Positions 23,471-25,318 of a DNA stretch of 25,318 bases are shown here, one piece after another. The stretch lies in the IMG/VR virus record IMGVR_UViG_3300046003_004737, positions 1-25,318 of that record; one strand, 5' to 3'. The notes under the pieces are model-generated. The model did no database searches. It was not told the origin of the DNA and saw only the letters and a program-made list of their open reading frames with translations. The stretch comes from a virus. How positions within the stretch are numbered: the stretch's first letter is position 1; each line of letters begins with the position of its first letter. Both the position numbers and the translations under genes were made by a program.

Positions 23471-25117
23471 TTAAGTGTCTAGGCTTTCTCGGAAACAGGT
23501 TATATCAGCGCGACATACATAGTGACCCGTTTCACTTCGTGATAGTGATATTATAGACGATCCGATGATGTATTTTCCACCTGACGGCAAATATTCTGTA
23601 GTTTGTGGAATTATTTCTACACATTTTCCAACAGATGATAATTTCTTGATTGGTAACTTACTACCTGAAATTTCAAAAGAAACTGTTGAAGCAGAAGCAA
23701 TGAATGCAGCCATTTTGGATGTCAGATATGAATCATTTTGGTCATCTTCATTTGAATTTGCATTAACCGTAGTGTGAATAATCTTTTTACCTTTTGCTGC
23801 AGTATTAAAGATTAGTTCTGGATTTTGTGTTGTTTGAAATGTTTGTGAAATATCATCCAAATTCTTTTTAACTGTATCTGTAAATTTATTACGTGGTCGT
23901 TTGATAACAATATGTTCATAACCTTTTGTCATAACACTAGTATTTGTTTTATTTTTTACAGCTAGTGGTTTAAATGTATAAAACACATTATCTTCCTCGG
24001 ATGATTTTTTCATTATATCAGAATCAGATTTACCGGGAGCTAAAAAATACATCGAATATAGAATGTCTTGTTCAGCAATTGTAGATATATCCCACATATT
24101 AATATTATTATCAAAGTCACAATATATAAACAATGGACCTTTATAAATACCATATCTATCATTCAAATATCGAATACAACCTATAACCGATTTTGGTGGA
24201 ACTACTAGTTGCTTTAATTTTGTTTCATTCATATTACGGTCTATAATATTTTTAGTTATATCTTTAACATATTTATCTAATAATGTTTTTACTATTGATA
24301 ACGGTGTATTTTCTCCACCACTTTTATTTGAATTTGCATTTTTAGTATTTTGTGAATTTTGATTTCTCGCTTTATTAAATTGATCTGTTATATTTTTAAT
24401 CGAAGAATTTCCAACAGAACCCATACCAAACCCACCACCATTAGTTAGTACATCTAGTGATGCACCACCAGTCCGCATAATTTCTGATACTGTTCCCGAT
24501 GGTAAATTTGTAATCGAAGTTGAACCATCTGAGTTTAATCGGGTTTCTTGAATTGCACCAGTAAACGAATCAACAGTTGACGTGATTGTGTCTGATATTT
24601 GATTTACACCAGAAAAGGCATCAAATAAACCAGACGCATTAATCACATTAAAATTATTAACACGTTCAGTTAATCTTGAAAATTCACCCTGTCCATTTTT
24701 CTTACTCTCTTCATTAAATATAAAATTAATTGTAGTTGATAATGCTAGATATGGTTCTTTTAATAAACATACAACTTTAACTTTATCTTCCAATTGGCTT
24801 GTAGTATTTGCATCTCCAGAATCTGCTTGATTTGAAGCTACAATATCCATATGAATAACAATGAGGTTGAGATTAATTTTTTCTCCCGGTTGAACTGATT
24901 CTCCGGTCACATTAATTTCTAAAAAAGCATCCTGTTGACCATAAATTTTATCTAAAAAATAATCCTTTGCAGTCATATTAAAATTAATAGTAATTACAGG
25001 ATAAACTGTTTTTATTGAATTCGATATGTATATACTATCAACACGCATAGTCAAATCAATTTCACCAATAGAAAATTGAATTGTATATTGTGGTCGTAAC
25101 GAACGAAGAGTAGCCAT
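23471..25117 (-). CDS. Probable baseplate hub protein, gp27-like, 548 aa
   Basis: The N-terminal beta-rich domain (PQYTIQFSIGEIDLTMRVDS, then VYPVITINFNM and DAFLEINVTGES) and the C-terminal region (KSVIGCIRYLNDRYGIYKG followed by PLFIYCDFDNNINMWDIS, and SVGKCVEIIPQTTEYLPSGG) fit the two-lobed layout of hub proteins of the T4 gp27 / gpD / VgrG class. That class threads the tail tube onto the spike. Between them (about 185-270) is a Gly/Ser/Asn-rich stretch with GGGFGMGSVGN, probably a loop or linker. T4 gp27 is 391 residues, so this would be an enlarged form. It heads a transcript starting at a GGACAAAT/TATAAATA leader with AAAAGGA 8 nt before the ATG. The assignment is from pattern only. Confidence 0.55.
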   Translation of the reverse strand: MATLRSLRPQYTIQFSIGEIDLTMRVDSIYISNSIKTVYPVITINFNMTAKDYFLDKIYGQQDAFLEINVTGESVQPGEKINLNLIVIHMDIVASNQADSGDANTTSQLEDKVKVVCLLKEPYLALSTTINFIFNEESKKNGQGEFSRLTERVNNFNVINASGLFDAFSGVNQISDTITSTVDSFTGAIQETRLNSDGSTSITNLPSGTVSEIMRTGGASLDVLTNGGGFGMGSVGNSSIKNITDQFNKARNQNSQNTKNANSNKSGGENTPLSIVKTLLDKYVKDITKNIIDRNMNETKLKQLVVPPKSVIGCIRYLNDRYGIYKGPLFIYCDFDNNINMWDISTIAEQDILYSMYFLAPGKSDSDIMKKSSEEDNVFYTFKPLAVKNKTNTSVMTKGYEHIVIKRPRNKFTDTVKKNLDDISQTFQTTQNPELIFNTAAKGKKIIHTTVNANSNEDDQNDSYLTSKMAAFIASASTVSFEISGSKLPIKKLSSVGKCVEIIPQTTEYLPSGGKYIIGSSIISLSRSETGHYVCRADITCFRESLDT

Positions 25118-25129
25118 TTATTATCCTTT

Positions 25130-25146
25130 TATTTATAAATTTGTCC
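25130..25146 (-). promoter_or_regulatory. GGACAAATTTATAAATA leader motif of the hub gene
   Basis: This 17-base string on the minus strand contains GGACAAAT and the T4-late-like octamer TATAAATA, 13 to 29 nt before the ATG. If TATAAATA were a -10, the ribosome binding site would barely fit in the transcript, so a leader-RNA role is also possible. Confidence 0.5.
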
Positions 25147-25180
25147 TAGAAAAAAATATATTGACAAAAAAATAATCAAA

Positions 25181-25217
25181 AAATATAGATCTTACGGAAT
25201 TCGTAGGATCTATATTT
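25181..25217 (-). terminator. Terminator of the gene at the right edge
   Basis: A 16-bp stem (25181-25196 with 25202-25217, one G-T pair) around the 5-nt loop GAATT. On the minus strand it is followed by TTTGATTATTTTTTTG. It lies 8 nt after the stop of the partial membrane protein. Confidence 0.8.
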
Positions 25218-25225
25218 ATATGATA

Positions 25226-25318
25226 TTATCTGAATGTGTATTTTACTACCCCAATTGCACAGACTCCGATAGCTGCTATAGGGGTGAGAACTATACATGT
25301 CATTCCATATATTATAGC
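25226..25318 (-). CDS. C-terminal end of a membrane protein (partial)
   Basis: An open minus-strand frame enters from the right edge and encodes 30 residues before TAA. They form one hydrophobic helix (MTCIVLTPIAAIGVCAIGVV) and end KYTFR, a typical transmembrane span with a short basic tail. A terminator follows, supporting a real gene end. A complete 25-residue peptide from the internal ATG is possible but has no ribosome binding site. Identity (holin, small membrane protein or other) cannot be judged. Confidence 0.55.
   Translation of the reverse strand, partial: AIIYGMTCIVLTPIAAIGVCAIGVVKYTFR

Overview
This window comes from a large, AT-rich, tailed double-stranded DNA phage with a contractile-tail (myovirus) plan. 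Three things point to this: a T4 gp17-type large terminase; a baseplate set (gp25-like wedge protein, gp6/baseplate-J-like wedge protein, gp26/gp51-like chaperone, gp27-like hub candidate); and an 1858-residue tape-measure-like protein carrying a GH19 murein hydrolase domain. The low GC, ordinary AGGAG-type ribosome binding sites and near-perfect sigma-70 promoters suggest a low-GC bacterial host. The host itself cannot be named from the sequence.

Layout. (1) Positions 1-4692 form an accessory block, almost all on the minus strand. It holds a partial plus-strand gene at the left edge, a small unknown gene, tRNA-Asn(GUU), tRNA-Pro(UGG), an HNH endonuclease, a conserved phage protein of unknown role, a small zinc-ribbon protein, a pentapeptide-repeat protein, a calcineurin-like phosphoesterase and three unknown genes. 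Two consensus extended -10 promoters feed this block. (2) Positions 4921-12764 form a plus-strand structural block: tail tube candidate, a tail-assembly chaperone with a probable frameshift extension, gp25-like wedge, an unknown baseplate-region protein, gp6-like wedge and an unknown helical protein. One minus-strand gene (5777-6253) is inserted between tail tube and chaperone. (3) Positions 12835-25117 form a minus-strand structural block. In transcription order it holds a hub candidate, a small basic protein, the large terminase, a HEXXH metallopeptidase-like protein, the tape measure protein and a 602-residue tail/baseplate protein. A membrane-protein tail enters at the right edge. Hairpin terminators separate the blocks; those at 5723-5758 and 12779-12820 sit between convergent genes.

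How the parts fit. The window covers much of the tail-tip and packaging machinery. Tube, tape measure, chaperone, hub and wedge proteins would build the tail, the GH19 domain would open the cell wall at infection, and the terminase would package DNA. Capsid, portal and sheath genes are not visible here.

The observations most worth following are: a 19/20-nt sequence in the tail tube leader that is the exact antisense of the chaperone Shine-Dalgarno leader; a GGACAAAT motif found only four times, always upstream of structural genes in the right orientation; a likely +1 (or -2) frameshift at a TTTTTTC site in the chaperone; a three-fold ~60-residue repeat in the tape measure protein; a metallopeptidase-like protein between terminase and tape measure; and a promoter embedded in a terminator in front of the terminase gene.
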